DNA from: Melastoma dodecandrum
Lineage: Eukaryota > Streptophyta > Magnoliopsida > Myrtales > Melastomataceae
Assembly (NCBI GenBank): GCA_029817715.1
Contig: JARUPY010000098.1
Span: forward strand, 62,001 to 126,000
DNA: 64,000 nucleotides
Reading direction: 5' to 3'
Part shown: positions 53,474 through 63,040 of the stretch, piece after piece
Layout: the number at the start of each line of letters is the position of its first letter
Position numbering within the stretch: the first letter of the stretch is position 1
Program-made: the position numbers and the translations under genes
Notes under the pieces: model-generated
Seen by the model: the letters and a program-made list of their open reading frames with translations, nothing else
What the model was told of the DNA's origin: nothing
Databases searched by the model: none

Positions 53474-53592
53474 GGCACCGAGACCGCCCAGGCGACCATC
53501 AGCCAGAGCCCGACGAGGGCGAGGGCTGCGAAGCCGATGCGGTGGGCGGCACTGTCCGAGAGGACGGAACGATGCGGCGATCGCAAAAGCAT
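53470..53592 (-). CDS. 40-residue single-span membrane protein leading the znu-type operon
   Basis: An unbroken frame from ATG (53590-53592) to TGA (53470-53472): MLLRSPHRSVLSDSAAHRIG, then one membrane helix FAALALVGLWLMVAWAVSV ending in P. Its stop overlaps the znuC ATG as ATGA, the same coupling seen between the other genes of this operon, and it sits directly after the putative Zur box. No family was recognised. A small accessory subunit of the metal transporter is a reasonable guess. Confidence 0.6.
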   Translation of the reverse strand: MLLRSPHRSVLSDSAAHRIGFAALALVGLWLMVAWAVSVP

Positions 53593-53649
53593 GACGACGC
53601 TCGATGACCTCGGCTGACGGCGCTGCCACGCAGGCCCGGGCGACCGCTA

Positions 53650-53666
53650 TAATGTTATTACATTCG
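53650..53666. promoter_or_regulatory. Putative Zur box upstream of the zinc transporter operon
   Basis: AATGTTATTACATT (53651-53664) is an inverted repeat AATGT-N4-ACATT in an AT-rich island of otherwise GC-rich DNA, about 60 bases before the first ORF of the operon. It resembles the TGTTATAACA-like sites bound by alphaproteobacterial Zur. Zur would repress the operon when zinc is plentiful. Confidence 0.55.
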
Positions 53667-53743
53667 CTTGCCTAGTCCGGGGACGGTCAGGGGCCGTGCG
53701 TCGGGCGCGGCCCTCCGCGGTCGCCGACGGGCCGCGCGCTGCC

Positions 53744-53959
53744 TCACGCCAGCGGATCGAGGATCAGGCCGAGACGATCGCCTTCGCGGATGAGGTCGCT
53801 CCCCTCGTCCATGACGTCACTGATGCTGCGCGCGACGCCGTCGATCATCAGGGGTGCACCGACGAGTTCGTCGAGACCGTGCGGGAACGACCGGGGCGCC
53901 TTGACCCAGATCCGGAGGGGATCCTGCGGATCCACCTCGATAACGTCAGCTTCCCACAC
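53744..53959 (-). CDS. Hypothetical protein of 71 residues
   Basis: An unbroken frame starting at GTG (53957-53959). The product reads WEADVIEVDPQDPLRIWVKAPRSF, LVGAPLMIDGVARSISDVMDEGSDLIREGDRLGLIL. It is acidic and soluble, with no signal peptide, and probably a small beta-rich domain. I do not recognise the family. It follows a small membrane-protein gene on the same strand with little or no gap. Confidence 0.55.
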   Translation of the reverse strand: MWEADVIEVDPQDPLRIWVKAPRSFPHGLDELVGAPLMIDGVARSISDVMDEGSDLIREGDRLGLILDPLA

Positions 53960-54231
53960 GTGCTGGCCCCTCGCTCCTCATCGCCCGGTCCCTCGGACGG
54001 GCCGGGGCCTGTACCACGCAGGCGGAGCGCGGTCACCGCGAGGATCACGCTCCGATGGGGAGCGCGCGACCGCCTCAGCCGCGGGTCGTCTCTTTCGTGA
54101 GGGGCGACGAGGATCGCGGCGAGGATGGCGCAAACCGGCGCGCAGAGGAGAGCGGCGGCAGGGCCTGCGGGCCAGAGAAGGCTCGCCGTACCGAGGCCGG
54201 TCACGACCATCGCCAGGAGGACTGCCACCAT
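53946..54231 (-). CDS. Small hypothetical membrane protein
   Basis: Starts MVAVLLAMVVTGLGTASLLWPAGPAAALLCAPVCAILAAILVAPHERDDPRLR, two N-terminal membrane helices in about 45 residues, then a basic tail whose end is uncertain. Either the frame runs on beyond 53946, or one extra base leads to the TGA there. No family was recognised. A GTG one codon upstream (54232-54234) could also start it. Confidence 0.45.
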
Positions 54232-54414
54232 CACTCCGCCTCAACCGTTCGGAGAGGGCGATCGGCCCCCGCGTCAGCCCGACCTTCGCCGCCGCCCCTT
54301 TAAGAAGAGGTTAACGGCGGATGCGGGAATACAACAGTCAAGTTTCACGGTCCGTCAGGGGCCTGATCGACCGTCTTTTGCGCCTTGGTGTGGCGTGTGA
54401 TTCGTGGGCGCGGC

Positions 54415-55184
54415 TCAAGCCGTGGCGGCAAGTGCCTGGGCGGCCTCGAAGCGCTCCATCACCTCGGCGTAGGGACCGTCGTCGACGATGCGGCCGTGCT
54501 CGAGGCGCACGGCCCGGGTGCAAAGCCGCGCGAGGAGGCCGGCGTCGTGCGAGGCGAGGACGAGGATGCCCGAGCGCCTCGGCGAAGCCGCGCAGGCGCT
54601 CGTTCGCCCTGTCCATGAAGGCTGCGTCGCCCGCCCCAATCCCCTCGTCGAGGAGCAGGATGTCCGGCTCGACGCTGGTGGAGACCGCGAAGGCGAGGCG
54701 CGTGAGCATGCCGGCGGAGTAGGTTCCGCATCGGCATGTCGAGAAAGGGGCCGAGTTCGGTGAAGGCGGCGATGTCGTCGATGCGCCGCTTCCACGTCCC
54801 GCCGAGACATGCCGAGATAGAGGCCGCGGATGCGGATGTTGTCGTAGCCCGACGCATCCGGGTCCATGCCCAGCCCGATGTCGAAGATCGGCGCGATCTT
54901 GCCCTCGATGGCGATCCGCCCCGTCAGCGGGGGATAGATCCCCGACAGGACGCGCAGAAGCGTCGTCTTGCCGGCGCCGTTTGTGCCCGATGAAGGCGAC
55001 GCGCTCCCCGTGGCGGATTGTGAGCGTGATGTCGGAGGAGCGCCTCCACCACCGTGCGCGCTCGCGCGTCCGAGCCGATGCGACCGCCGGTGGCGCTCGA
55101 CATGATGCGGTTCTTCAGGGAGCGCGCCGTGCCGCCGTAGATCGGGAAGCTGACGCTGACGCCTTCCGCGCGGATCTCGCTCAT
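54415..55184 (-). CDS. Polysaccharide ABC exporter ATP-binding protein (KpsT/Wzt type)
   Basis: About 255 residues. It starts EIRAEGVSVSFPIYGGTARSLKNR, typical of polysaccharide ATPases, followed by Walker A GHNGAGKTTLLRVLSGIYPPLTG, the exporter motif PIFDIGLGMDPDASGYDNIRIRGLYLGM, AFTELGPFLDMPMRTYSAGMLTRLAFAVSTS as signature region, Walker B ILLLDEGIGAGDAAF and the H-loop LASHDAGL. It stops soon after the nucleotide-binding domain, so there is no Wzt-type carbohydrate-binding domain. Breaks lie near 55040, 54985, 54805, 54720 and 54570. It is co-directional with its permease. Confidence 0.86.
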
Positions 55185-55197
55185 CGCCGCCCTCCCC

Positions 55198-56035
55198 TCA
55201 CAGCCAATAGGGAATGCGCCAGCGGAAGCGGCGCGAAGAGGAGGAAGGCGAGGCCGAGGTTCACGACTGTGAACCCGCCTGCGACGGCCCAGTTCAGTGC
55301 CAAGGCGTGGTGGCCGAGAAGCGGCGCGCGCACGAGCTCGATGAGGTGGTAGGCGGGGTTCGCCAGTGCGATCCAACTTCCTGTCGCCGAGGTTGTCGGC
55401 CCGCCAGAGAACCGGCGTCACGAAGAACATCATCGAGACGATGTTCGTCATCAGCGGCGGCAGATCGCGGAACCGGGCGCCCAACGTGCCGAGGAGCAGC
55501 GCCGCGCCGTAGCCGTTCACCACCACCACCGCGAGCCCGGCGAGGGCCGGCACGATGCCGGTGACGAGGTTCCACGGGTTGATGAGGAGGACGAGGAGCG
55601 CGATCACGGCGTTGTGCGCGAAGAGGATGAGGGTGCGCCAGACCACCCGGTAGATATGAATGCTGATCGGCGCGGGCATCTGCTTCACCGCCACCTGCGC
55701 CACGACGAAGACGTTCGAGCCCCTCCGGTGAGCATCGTCGCGATGAAGGTCCAGACCACCATGCCGACCGTGAGGTAGGGCAGGAATTCGGAGAGCGGCA
55801 TCCGGAAGAGGGCGCCGTAGGTCACGCCGAGGCCCAGGACGAAGATCGCGAGGCTGAGCGTGATCCAGAACGGCCCGATGACGGAGCGGCTGTAGCGCTG
55901 GGTGATGTCGAACCAGCCCATCGCCCCCCAGAGCTCGACCATGGGCAACCCGCGCGCGAGGTCTCGCAGCGCATGGCTGTAGGGCCGCCGCCGCTGATCC
56001 TCGGCGCTGAGAACGAGAAGGGGTGTGGACGCCAC
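55198..56035 (-). CDS. Polysaccharide ABC exporter permease (ABC-2, KpsM/Wzm type)
   Basis: About 275 residues with six helices. It starts ASTPLLVLSAEDQRRRPYSHALRDLARGLPMVELWGAMGWFDITQRYSRSVIGPFWITLSLAIFVLGLGVTYGALF, the usual Wzm start. It continues SNVFVVAQVAVKQMPAPISIHIYRVVWRTLILFAHN, GARFRDLPPLMTNIVSMMFFVTPVLWR and ends RWRIPYWL. Exports a lipid-linked or nascent polysaccharide with the ATPase downstream. Breaks lie near 55725, 55375 and 55220. The GTG at 56033-56035 is chosen as start. Confidence 0.86.
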
Positions 56036-56213
56036 GACGACTCCCGGGCGCGCCGGCACAGCCGGGCGGCCTGACTGGAACCGCGACCTTGCCGGCCCGG
56101 TCCGCGCGCCGGGGCTATACCAGCGCCCCCCTGCCCTGCCAACGTGAGGCGCCGCGGGACTTGCCGTTCCGCCGTGCAGGCGCCAGAGAGCGCCCCGGGC
56201 CGAGGAGGAGCGC

Positions 56214-57135
56214 GTGGACCGATCCACGACGATGGCCGGGGGTCGTCACCTACCACCCCGACGAGGCGGAGCTCGCACGGCTCGTGGCGGCGGTGGCGCC
56301 GGACGTGCGCGAGGTCGCGATCTACGCGAACTCGGCGATCTCACCGGCGCTGGAAGACCGCCTGCGGAATGCGGCGGGGACGACATCCCTCGTGATTGTC
56401 CGGCCCGGGACCAACGCGGGCCTCGGGATTGCGTACAACGCCCTTCTCGCCCGCGCGGAGGCGGCGGGCGACGCGTTCCTCTTCCTCCTCGATCAGGAAC
56501 AGCCTGCCCCCGGCGAGGACGGTGCCGCGCCTCGCAGCCGTTCGCGACGCCCTCGCCACGGCGGGCGAGCGGCCGGCGGTGGTCGGGCCGCGGCCGTCGG
56601 GCCGGACGGGGCGCCGATGCGCCTCGCGCTGCAGGGGTCCGCCGCGCGCACCGGCGCGTCGCGCGCCGCCTTTGTCATCTCCTCGGGGTCCCTCATCGAC
56701 TGCACCGCGGCCCGCGCGGTTGGACCCTTCCGCGAGGACTTCTTCATCGATGCCATCGATCTGGAATGGTGCATGCGGGCGAACGCCCTCGGCTTCTCCA
56801 TCTGGGTCGCGATGGATGTGCCGATGGACCATCGGCTCGGCCAGGGGGTGATCCGCCTGCCCCTCGGGCTGCTGCTGGCAGACCAGCCGCCGCGCCGACT
56901 CTACACCTTCGTGCGCAACCAACTCGCGATGCTGCGGCTCTCGCACGTGCCGAGGAGCCACAAGGCGAAGACCGTTGCCGCGCTCCCCGTGCGCCTCGCG
57001 GTCTATCTCGCCCGCCACCGCTTCTCGGCGGAGTGCCGCGCCGCCCTGTGGAACGGGCTTAACGACGGCGCGCGCCTGCGCCTCGGCGCGCCGGACCGTG
57101 CCTTCACGTCCCGGCGCTCGCGCCGCGAGGCCTGA
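56214..57135 (+). CDS. Family 2 glycosyltransferase, rhamnosyltransferase-like
   Basis: About 300 residues. It starts VVTYHPDEAELARLVAAVAPDVREVAIYANSA and continues IVRPGTNAGLGIAYNALLARAEAAGDAFLFLLDQ, the nucleotide-sugar fold of rhamnosyltransferase-type GT2 enzymes, then FVISSGSLIDCTAARAVGPFREDFFIDAIDLEWCMRANALGFSIWVAMDVPMDHRLG with the conserved acidic pair. Its donor and acceptor are unknown; the adjacent exporter suggests a surface polysaccharide. Breaks lie near 56242, 56520 and 56590. Starts at GTG 56214 or ATG 56232. Confidence 0.84.
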
Positions 57136-57137
57136 AT

Positions 57138-58146
57138 TCAGGCCGGCCGGGATCGCCCGAGGATCGGGCGCAGGTGCTGCCACCTCGCCCAGCCGAGCCT
57201 CGCGACCGGCGTCGCTGTCGTCGCCGCGAGGAAACCGGCGTAGGCAATTCGCAGAGCCGGGCGAGGCGCGGGAGGAGGCGCGCGATCTCGGTCCTCGCTG
57301 CCCGCATTGCCTCGCGATCGTCGGTCTGGAGCGCGAGGATGTAGGCGATCAGCGAGATGCGCGCGAAGCGCGGCGCGATCCGGTCCCTGACATGGAAGGT
57401 GCCGGTCTCCGGCTCGTCGGGGAAGCGCGCGATCAGCCGGTCCGTGTAGAGGCGCCGAGACCGCGCCATGCGCGGCGAGAACGAGGCCGACGCCGTGTTG
57501 TGGCGCCAGAGCGAGAGCGTTTCGGGACGAAGGCACTGTCCGTAGCCGGCGAGAAACAGGCGCAGGAAGAGGTCGTCGTCCTCGTATCCGACTAGCGCCG
57601 TGTCGAAGCCTTCCGACCGCCTCGAAGGCGTCGCGCGCGATGAGCGAGGCCGAGGGCAGGATGTGCATGTCGTGGGCGAGGCACTCCGCGAGGCTGCGCT
57701 TGGGATGGGCGCCGGGCGCGGTGCGGATGAGATTCGCCACGAGGAGGTTGCCGTCCTGATCGACGCGGTCGAGGTCGCTGTAGGCCCAGCCGAGGCGCGC
57801 CTCATCCCTGTGTGCGCGAAAGGGCTCGATCAGGGCGGCGAGGTGCTCGGGATACCAGGCATCGTCCTGATCGAGGAGCGCGATGAGGGCGCTCGTCGAT
57901 TGGGTCACGCCGCAGTTGCGCGCCGAGGACTGGCCGCCATTGTCCTTCGTCAGGAGGTGGATCTGCGGATGGGCGTGCGCGAGCCGCCGGACGATCTCGG
58001 GGCCTTCGTCGGTGGATCCGTCGTCGACGACGAGGAACTCGTCGGGCGGCAGCGTCTGCGCCAACACGCTCCGCACGGCGCCCTCGATGTAGGGCGCGCC
58101 GTTGTAGAGCGGGGATAATGGCGACGACCGACAGGTCCTGGGGCAT
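57138..58146 (-). CDS. Family 2 glycosyltransferase
   Basis: About 335 residues. It starts [53 protein letters not shown], the GT-A nucleotide-binding start with DDGSTD, then GGQSSARNCGV, ALLDQDDAWYPEHL (the DXD-type motif) and VGYEDDDLFLRLFLAGYG. The C-terminal tail is helical. It is convergent with the other glycosyltransferase (two bases between stops) and probably contributes to the same polysaccharide. Breaks lie near 58115, 57615, 57455 and 57245. Confidence 0.86.
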
Positions 58147-58235
58147 GGCGGGAGCGCACGAGGCCTCGCGGCGGAGGCTGCGCCGATAGCCCGCGCCGCT
58201 CCCGGAGGCAAACCGCCGGGAGCGGCGAGATCCGC

Positions 58236-59845
58236 CTACTGCTTCCAGGGACGTTCTTCGCCGCGTCGTCGATGCCGATCGCGGTGGTCACGAGGTCCTT
58301 CACGTTGCAGCGCGACACGGTTGGGAACTCGAGTTCGAGCAGCCAGAGCACCGGCAGGTCCTCGGCCATGATCTGCTGGAGCTTGGTGTAGATCGCCTGG
58401 CGCTCGCCGTCGGGAGCGTTTCGCGGCCTGCACGAAGAGCTTGTCGACCTCGGGGTTCGAGTAGCCGCCGACGTTGCCGAACGGGTTCCCCTTGACGATG
58501 TTCGAGGAGATTGTAGGAGCGCGCGACGCCGGTCGCCGGGTCGCCGAGCTGGTAGAGGAAGTTGAAGGTCAGGTCGAAGTCGAAGTTCGAGGTGCGCTGC
58601 GTCCAGCCGGGCACGTCGGTGTTGATCATCTCGATCTTGATGCCGACGTCCTCGAGGTTCTGCTTGATGGCTTCGCCCCAGCGGGTCCAGGTCTCCCCGT
58701 AGGGCAGGCCGAGGAACTTGATCGTCTCCCCCTTGTAGCCGGATTGCTTGACGAGGGCCTTCGCCTTCTCGGGGTCGTAGCTGTAGGTCTTCACCCCCTC
58801 GGCGGAGTAGAAACTTCGTCTTCGAGGAGATCGGCCCCGTCGGGATCTTGCCGTAGCCCGACCAGACGACGTCGCGGCCGAAGTCCCGGTCGATGGCGTA
58901 CATCATCGCCTGCCGGAAGAGCTTGTTGCCGAGGATGCCGTTGCGCACGTTCGGCGTGATCCAGGCATGGGGAGCGAACATCTCCCAGCCCTTGGTGGTC
59001 ACACAGGTGTTCGGGAGCTTCGAGAGCCGGGCGACGTCGAAGATCTCCACGGAGCCGCCCGTGAGCACGTCGACCTTGCCGGTCTCGTAGGCGATGGCCC
59101 GCGAGGCGGCATCGGGGATGAACTGGAAGTAGATGGAATCGAGGTAGGGCTTGCCCGCGTCCCAGTACTCCTCGTTGCGCACGAGCTCGACGTAGGACCC
59201 CTTCTTCCACTCCTTGAACTTCATCGGCCCGGTGCCGATCGGCGTCGCGTTCGCCGGGTTCGCCCGGTAATCCGTGCCCTCGTAGATGTGCTTGGGCACC
59301 ATCGGCGCTGAGGCGACCTCCTGCGAGAGCAGGAACGGGCCGAAGGGCTGCTTGAGCGTGATCTTGACCGTCAGGTCGTCGACCTTCTCGATCTTGTCGA
59401 CCTGCGTGTTCACGATCGGACGCCAGCGCGGATGCACCTCGCGCAGGAACTTGTCGAGGCTGAAGACGACGTCGTCGGCGCCGAAGGGCTTTGCCGTCGT
59501 GCCACTTTAACCCCGGGCTGGAGGTGGAAGGTATAGGTCTTCTCGTCCGCCGACTTCTCCCAACTCTTCGCGAGCGAAGGCATGGGGTTGAGCTTCTCGT
59601 CGTAGCGCAGCAGCGATTCGTAGATGTTTGCCCGCGATCATGTTCGTCGGGCCGTTCTGGTTGAGCCCCTGCATCAGCATCGGCGGCTCGGGCGTGACGA
59701 TCACCTGCAGGGTGCCGCCGCGCTTCGGGGTCTCCTGCGCCTGCGCGCCCTGCATCAGGACGGGGAGCCCGAGGGCGGTGAAGGCCGTCAACCCGAGCGC
59801 GAACCGCGCCACTCGCCGCCCCAGACGCGAACCCTGCGATGCCAT
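58236..59845 (-). CDS. Peptide ABC transporter substrate-binding protein (SBP family 5)
   Basis: A periplasmic binding protein of about 530 residues. A signal peptide (FALGLTAFTALGLPVLMQGAQA) is followed by PKRGGTLQVIVTPEPPMLMQGLN, the family stretch around YESLLRYDEKLNPMPSLAKSWE, GVKWHDGKPFGADDVVFSLD, ATPIGTGPMKFKEWKKGSYVELVRNEEYWDAGKPYLDSI and RQAMMYAIDRD. The C-terminal part runs LEFPTVSRCNVKDL. It stands without adjacent permease genes, so it probably works with a transporter elsewhere, and it is related to but distinct from the fragment at bases 1-478. Breaks lie near 59630, 59502, 58812, 58505 and 58425. Confidence 0.87.
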
Positions 59846-60012
59846 TCCGTCACCCTCCCCGCGCCCGGCTCGACCTCGAGCGTGGCCATGGGGGGATTAG
59901 ACGGGCGGCGGCAGGCAGCGTCAACGCTACCATCGGCGAGGGTTGCGCGATGCCTAGGCAGCCTATCGACCGGTCTGCGAACGATTGCCGGCTCTCTAGG
60001 CACCCGGGCCCG

Positions 60013-60602
60013 TCAACGACGCGGCCACCCCTGCACGAGGGCATCGGCGGCCGCGGCGAGCGCGTGCCCGGGGCTGTCGGGGCCGACGAGCGTCTGGCTG
60101 ACGGCATACGCGCCTTCGACCAGAAGGAGCAGACTATCGGCTAGCCGGTGGGGCGTCGTCGCCTCCAGCGCCTCGGCGATGCGCCGGAAGCGAGCACGCA
60201 GTTGCTCTTTGGTCTCACGGGCGACCGCGCGACCGGGATGTTCGGGAAACTCGGCGCAGAAATTGATGAAGGGACATCCTCGATACCCGTCCGCCGTCGT
60301 GCGATCGCAGAGGTGAGCCATGATCGCCCGCAGTTCTCCACGCGGATCGCCGCGATAGCGATCGAAGGAGTCGTCCCACTGGCGAAGGAAGGTTCGGCCT
60401 CGTTCTTCGAGGTAGGCTACGATCAAAGCGTCCTTCGACGGGAAGCTGCGATAGAAGCTGATCTTCGTGACGCCTGCTTGCTTGACGATGGTCTCGACGC
60501 CGACTGAGCGGATGCCTCACGATAGAAGAGGTCAGCGGCGACACTGAAGATCCTGTCCTTGGCACGCGGGGCTTTGGCCGCCGAGCTTCCTGCGCCGTCC
60601 AT
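60013..60602 (-). CDS. TetR-family transcriptional regulator
   Basis: About 196 residues. The N-terminal DNA-binding domain reads RAKDRIFSVAADLFYRE, GIRSVGVETIVKQAGVTKISFYRSFPSKDALIVAYLEERG after a one-base correction near 60508. The helical C-terminal domain has GYRGCPFINFCAEFPEHPGRAVARE, the CPF motif seen in a subgroup of TetR regulators of reactive-compound responses. It is divergent from the YciI-like gene, with a good operator candidate in between, so it probably controls itself and that gene. Confidence 0.88.
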
Positions 60603-60620
60603 GCCTGTCCATCCCGAAGC

Positions 60621-60650
60621 TTGACAATGTGACCGACCGGTTCGTATCAA
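60621..60650 (+). promoter_or_regulatory. Promoter and TetR-type operator between tetR and yciI-like genes
   Basis: TTGACA (60621-60626) is a perfect -35 box, with GTATCA (60644-60649) as a weak -10 after a 17-base spacer. The spacer contains ACCGACCGGT (60632-60641), a core commonly found in TetR-family operators. Repressor binding there would block transcription towards the YciI-like gene. Confidence 0.55.
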
Positions 60651-60707
60651 AACGGCCGTCGGAGCGGAAGATGCGACCCGAAAGCTTACGCAACGGAGCG
60701 GCACAGA

Positions 60708-61052
60708 ATGAAGCACTTCATTGTCGAGGCAACCTATCAGGCTCCGTTCGACAAGATCGCGCCGGTCATCCCGCAGCACCGAGAGTTCCTGCAGCAAGGA
60801 TACGATCGCAACCTGTTTCTCTGCTCCGGTCCGAAGATTCCGGCAACCGGCGGTTTCCTGCTTCGCGCGGGCGAATCCCGCGAGGTTCTCGAGGAGATTT
60901 TCGAAGAAGAACCGTTCTTTATCCGCAAGCTGGCGACGTTTACGTTCACCGAGTTCGACCCCGTGAAGCGTCAAGCCTGGGCAAACGCGTGGTTCAGCGA
61001 GGAGACGTCCACCCTCGGGTCGCTTGATCGTGGTCGTTCGGGCAACCGCTGA
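60708..61052 (+). CDS. YciI-like protein
   Basis: An intact 114-residue protein: MKHFIVEATYQAPFDKIAPVIPQHREFLQQGYDRNLFLCSGPKIPATGGFLLRAGESREVLEEIFEEEPFFIRKLATFTFTEFDPVKR. This is the ferredoxin-like YciI fold with the conserved histidine (PQHREFL) and acidic residues of the family. Family members are small enzymes, some fused to dehalogenase or sigma-factor domains; the function here is unknown. It is divergent from the TetR gene and under its likely control. Confidence 0.85.
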   Translation: MKHFIVEATYQAPFDKIAPVIPQHREFLQQGYDRNLFLCSGPKIPATGGFLLRAGESREVLEEIFEEEPFFIRKLATFTFTEFDPVKRQAWANAWFSEETSTLGSLDRGRSGNR

Positions 61053-61115
61053 GCCGGACGATACCTGTGAGCGCCTTCGATGAAGGAAAGGTGTCCTTCG
61101 GCAGGAAAGCCCGGC

Positions 61116-61983
61116 CTATCGCGAAGGCGTCGCCGCAACCGGCTTCGCCGGCATCACCGGCGGCAGGCTGTTCGTCACCGGTGTATCCGGCTCGAGCAGC
61201 GAGACGGTGATCGCGCGGGTGACGTGCTCGGCCATGCAGCGCCAGCTCTGGTCGCTGAGACGGAACTGGTCCTGCAGGCTGCGGCCCTTCTGCTTGGCGG
61301 CGAGGGCCCGCATCGCCTCGTAGCGCTGCCACGAGGGGCACCTGGGTCAGCGCCGCGACCTCCCGGACCGTCGCGACGAAGCGCGCGTAGTAGTCATCCC
61401 CCGCAAGGCTCGCGGTGTACTGTGGATCGACGAGGACGAGGTCGATGTTGTGGGACTTCAACCCACTGCACCGTGTCGGTCAGCGATTGCTTGAACCCGT
61501 CGAGATCCACCCGCGCGAGGGCATCGTTGCCGCCGGCCTGCCAGACCAACGAGGTCGGGCTCGATCTCGGCGACCATCGCCCGCATGCGATCCGCCGCCC
61601 CCGACGCGATCTCGCCCGACAGGGTGGCGGCTGTCCACGTCGACCTCGACATCGGGGAACGACTTCGTCAGTGCCGTCTCGAGCCGCACGGGATAGGGTG
61701 TGGCAAAGCCGAGCCCCGGGGCGGGACCGGGACCGAGGGTGAGCACGTGGATCGCCCGGTGCTCGCGCAAGGCCGTCTTCACTGCCCGGAGCTTCGCGAT
61801 GGTGAAGAGCTTCGACCCCGGCGACCGGCACTCGGGAGACAGGCTCGTCTCGTCCCTTGCCGCGGCCTCCGCGGCGGAATCTGCGGCAATGGGAGACGCC
61901 GGGCTCGTCTCGGCCCGCGCGGACACGGCGGCCAGAGCGAAAGTCAGGCCGACAAGGAGGGCCGCGGGGACCGGGAGCGCCAT
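61116..61983 (-). CDS. SGNH/GDSL-type hydrolase, exported
   Basis: About 285 residues. A signal peptide (PAALLVGLTFALAAVSARA) leads to KLFTIAKLRAVKTALREHRAIHVLTLG, where the GDS-like nucleophile block appears altered to LGPGPAPGLGFATPYPVRLETAL, then EIEPDLVGWQAGGNDALARVDLDGFKQSL (block III GxND) and DIVLVDPQYT, with a C-terminal LSDQSWRCMAEHV. The nucleophile serine is not evident (LGPGPAPG where LGSSSTAG would be usual), so catalysis is uncertain. It overlaps the end of the OpgC-like gene, suggesting work on the same glycan. Breaks lie near 61722, 61630, 61553, 61460 and 61335. Confidence 0.75.
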
Positions 61984-63040
61984 TCGACGAACCACGCCGT
62001 GAAGATCAACGAAAGAACACCGCACGAGACGAGGAGAGAGTCAACAAGAACGCCGCCGCCGCTCCAGAATCTGACGAACTGAGCGGCGAGCGCGACGATG
62101 GATCCTGTGCAGAACACCGAGAGCGAGTTGCGCCCGAGCGAGGAGAGGATGCCCGTGAAGCGGGGGACGAGGCGCCGAAGAAGGGGAAAGACCGCCTGGA
62201 AGGCGAGCAGCACGCAGAGGAAGTGCAGCATTCGGCGGGGCGAGAGGTAGGACTTGTCGAAGGTGAAGAGGAGCCGCGGCTCGGGCACCCTCAGCGGGTC
62301 GGGCTGCCAGCGCATCACGGCGATCGCGATGCCGATGCAGACCCCGAGGATTCCGAGAGGCATGAGCCGGCGCGCCACGGTGCGGAACCGGTCCGACCCG
62401 CGGGAGAGCTCGTAGCCGCAGAAGCCGAGCACGAGGAGCAGCTGCCAGCAGAACGGATTGAAGAACCAGTGCCCCTCGTTCGGCCAGGACGGCAGGTTGA
62501 GCTCGAAGACGAGGGAGGCGGCGTAGAGCAGGATCGAGGCCGCGAGTGCCAGGAGGAGGCGCACCCGCGCCAGCAGCACGAAGGCTGGCGCGAGGCCGAG
62601 GATCACGACGTAAAGCGGCAGGATGTTGAAGTAGCCGAGCTGGTGCAGGAGGAGCACCCAACCCACTGTCGCCTGGATGGGGTCGCCGAAGACGAGCCCG
62701 GCATTGTGCCATTCGAGGATCAGCGGATTGTCGAGAACGAGGGCCGCCCCGGCGATCATGGCGAGCGCCATGGCCGTGATCATGATCTGCGCCCGGTAGA
62801 CCTCCACCATCCGCGAGAGCAGGCGCAGCACGGTCCGCAAAGCCGGTTCCGGCGTCCCCTGGCGGCTCCGGGTCGCGATCCCGATCGACCACCCCGCGAG
62901 GAACACGAAGAGCTCGGCGGCGTCCGAGATCCCGAACTGCGAGTAGGTGAACTGCTGGTAGACGTTACCGGGGATGTGGTTGATGAAGATCGTGACGAGG
63001 CCAAGCCGCGCCAGAAGTCGATCGCGTTGGCGTCGCGCAT
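61944..63040 (-). CDS. OpgC-family membrane acyltransferase
   Basis: About 365 residues with about ten helices. It starts MRDANAIDFWRGFGLVTIFINHIPGNVYQQFTYSQFGISDAAELFVFLAGWSIGIATRS, the exact pattern of OpgC proteins, which succinylate periplasmic glucans and related glycans. Later it has HQLGYFNILPLYVVILGLAP, WFFNPFCWQLLLVLGF and RWLPDPL-like sequence, ending EWRSRSPRPSLSA. One frame break lies near 62998. ATG at 63038-63040. It is followed by the overlapping SGNH hydrolase gene. Confidence 0.88.
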
